A stretch of DNA of 64,000 bases from Pseudomonas fluorescens (GTDB lineage Bacteria > Pseudomonadota > Gammaproteobacteria > Pseudomonadales > Pseudomonadaceae), in the NCBI RefSeq assembly GCF_001902145.1, contig NZ_MRST01000013.1:39735-103734 (forward strand). Direction: 5' to 3'. This document shows, piece by piece, positions 62,686-64,000 of this stretch. A program made the translations under genes and the position numbers. Positions within the stretch are counted from its first letter, which is position 1; every line of letters starts with the position of its first letter. The notes beneath the pieces were generated by a model that saw only the letters and a list, made by a program, of their open reading frames with translations, was not told where the DNA came from and did no database searches.

Positions 62686-62875
62686 ATTATCTGGCAACAC
62701 TTCTGTTTCACTTACTTGCGGTTGTACTTCATTTGGCCCCTGCCAATGACGTACCCCCTATAATCACGGGGCGACGGGGTAGCATCGGGTCGATCAAGGC
62801 TGACAATACAGGTCGGAAAATCCCTTCAAGGCCCTACGCCCCCGGTGTAGGACACAGTTTGAAATAGTCCCCCGG

Positions 62876-62904
62876 TTGAATCACCCCATGCCGCACCTTA
62901 TATA
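62876..62904 (+). promoter_or_regulatory. Candidate htpX promoter
   Basis: TTGAAT, 17 bases, TATATA just upstream of htpX, a good sigma-70 match. The same stretch also loosely resembles a heat-shock (sigma-32) promoter (GTTGAA ... CCTTATATA, spacer 15). Confidence 0.45.
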
Positions 62905-62949
62905 CCCCGCAGTGAGCGACATATTAAGCATGAGGAGAACTCTACAACC

Positions 62950-63837
62950 ATGATGCGCATCCTGCTGTTCTTGGCCACTAACCTGGCAGTCGTACTGATT
63001 GCCAGCGTCACCCTGAGCCTTTTTGGCTTCAACGGGTTCATGGCGGCCAATGGGGTTGATCTGAACCTCAATCAGCTGCTGATTTTCTGTGCAGTCTTTG
63101 GTTTTGCCGGTTCGCTGTTCTCGCTGTTCATCTCCAAGTGGATGGCGAAGATGAGCACCAGCACCCAGATCATCACTCAACCCCGCACTCGCCATGAACA
63201 ATGGCTGATGCAAACCGTGGAGCAGTTGTCTCAAGAAGCAGGCATCAAAATGCCCGAAGTCGGGATTTTTCCGGCTTATGAGGCCAACGCCTTTGCGACC
63301 GGCTGGAACAAGAACGACGCGCTGGTAGCCGTGAGCCAGGGCCTGCTGGAGCGGTTTTCGCCCGACGAAGTCAAGGCGGTGCTGGCCCACGAGATCGGTC
63401 ACGTGGCCAACGGCGACATGGTCACCCTGGCGCTGGTACAGGGCGTGGTGAACACCTTCGTGATGTTCTTTGCGCGGATCATCGGCAACTTCGTCGACAA
63501 GGTCATCTTCAAGAACGAAGAAGGCCGTGGTATTGCCTACTTCGTGGCGACCATTTTCGCCGAGTTGGTCCTGGGCTTCCTGGCCAGCGCCATCGTGATG
63601 TGGTTCTCGCGCAAACGCGAGTTCCGCGCAGATGAAGCCGGCGCACGCCTGGCGGGCACCAGCGCAATGATCGGCGCGCTGCAACGCTTGCGCTCCGAAC
63701 AGGGCCTGCCGGTGCATATGCCCGACAGCCTGACCGCCTTCGGCATCAACGGCGGCATCAAGCAGGGCCTGGCTCGCCTGTTCATGAGCCACCCGCCGCT
63801 GGAAGAGCGGATTGACGCACTGCGTCGCCGGGGCTGA
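62950..63837 (+). CDS. htpX: Membrane metalloprotease HtpX
   Basis: A 295-residue M48 zinc protease with membrane helices (4-24, 36-58, about 158-180, 193-215), zinc motif [10 protein letters not shown] (about 140-149) and third ligand in [10 protein letters not shown]. It degrades misfolded membrane proteins under heat/envelope stress. AGGAG lies upstream of the ATG. Confidence 0.95.
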   Translation: MMRILLFLATNLAVVLIASVTLSLFGFNGFMAANGVDLNLNQLLIFCAVFGFAGSLFSLFISKWMAKMSTSTQIITQPRTRHEQWLMQTVEQLSQEAGIKMPEVGIFPAYEANAFATGWNKNDALVAVSQGLLERFSPDEVKAVLAHEIGHVANGDMVTLALVQGVVNTFVMFFARIIGNFVDKVIFKNEEGRGIAYFVATIFAELVLGFLASAIVMWFSRKREFRADEAGARLAGTSAMIGALQRLRSEQGLPVHMPDSLTAFGINGGIKQGLARLFMSHPPLEERIDALRRRG

Positions 63838-63854
63838 TAGCCGGATGACTCGAC

Positions 63855-63881
63855 AAGGGGCGATCTGATCGCCCCTTTTTT
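63855..63881 (+). terminator. htpX terminator
   Basis: Perfect hairpin AAGGGGCGATC / GATCGCCCCTT followed by six or seven T; the downstream element begins two or three bases beyond. Confidence 0.92.
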
Positions 63882-63883
63882 GT

Positions 63884-64000
63884 GTGCGCCCAGCATGGGC
63901 GCAATCTTGTGGGTGAGAGTCCCGCCGTGAGCTGACCACAGCGAACGAAGTGAAGCGCAACTGCATGAGGGCGACCGAGTGTGGGGAGGAAGCGTGAATC
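63884..64000 (+). mobile_element. 5' end of a group II intron (truncated by window end)
   Basis: The sequence from 63884 starts GTGCGCCCAGCATGGGCGCA, with the GUGYG 5' splice consensus, then GGGTGAGAGTCCCGCC and GAACGAAGTGAAGCGCAACT, the conserved domain I pattern of bacterial group II introns. Its position just after a terminator T-run is the known target of class C introns. The intron protein and 3' end would lie to the right of the window. Confidence 0.85.

Overview
The window is chromosomal DNA from a fluorescent Pseudomonas, most likely the P. fluorescens group. Support comes from gene content (an end of gltA, actP-yjcH, a complete ccm operon, a gcl-hyi-glxR-ttuD-pyk cluster, a RocS/RocA-like phosphorelay), high GC with strong G/C third-position bias in most genes, and many short palindromic REP elements with the GGAGCGAGCTTGCTCGCGAA type core typical of this group. 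All calls come from reading the sequence and translations; no database search was run.

Layout. 1-10.7 kb: 3' end of citrate synthase, acetate permease pair, an orphan betaine/choline-type binding protein, a membrane-anchored GH17 glycosidase, an alpha/beta hydrolase translationally overlapped with mlaA, small membrane proteins and a TetR regulator. 10.8-11.5 kb: a REP-associated tyrosine transposase (RAYT) flanked by REP sequences. 11.5-19.6 kb: glyoxylate/urea-type metabolism: GlcG-like protein divergent from gcl-hyi-glxR-ttuD-pyk, then a urea transporter. Two identical TTGTATACAA palindromes sit in the divergent promoter region. 19.7-23.1 kb: ion channel, sulfate-binding protein, MFS permease. 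23.1-30.2 kb: a distinctive island of three serralysin-related genes separated by AT-rich DNA. Two are zinc proteases carrying proline-rich C-terminal extensions; the third keeps only the serralysin C-terminal RTX domain behind a tandem 12-residue repeat. This is the most unusual part of the window. 30.3-38.5 kb: orphan phnN, then the ccmABCDEFGHI operon (minus strand) ending in a small proline-rich lipoprotein gene.

38.6-49.7 kb: a FliK-like/half-FlhB pair, moeA-moaB divergent from mobA, a small lipoprotein, an RluA-type pseudouridine synthase, a CPA2 antiporter convergent and overlapping with an orphan amtB, and a three-gene ElaB/YqjE-type operon. 49.8-60.2 kb: dGTPase-like dgt, then a RocS1/RocA1-like phosphorelay in which the expected RocR-type c-di-GMP phosphodiesterase is replaced by a bare receiver domain; then msrC, an AAA ATPase and a second hybrid kinase. 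60.2-63.9 kb: gpx, msrB, alaA, htpX. The last 117 bases look like the 5' end of a group II intron inserted directly behind the htpX terminator.

REP/REPIN elements occur in at least 13 places, nearly always in 3' intergenic DNA. They fall into about three sequence classes. One of them supplies the pyk stop codon and abuts the urea-transporter ribosome binding site. The local RAYT is flanked by only one of these classes.
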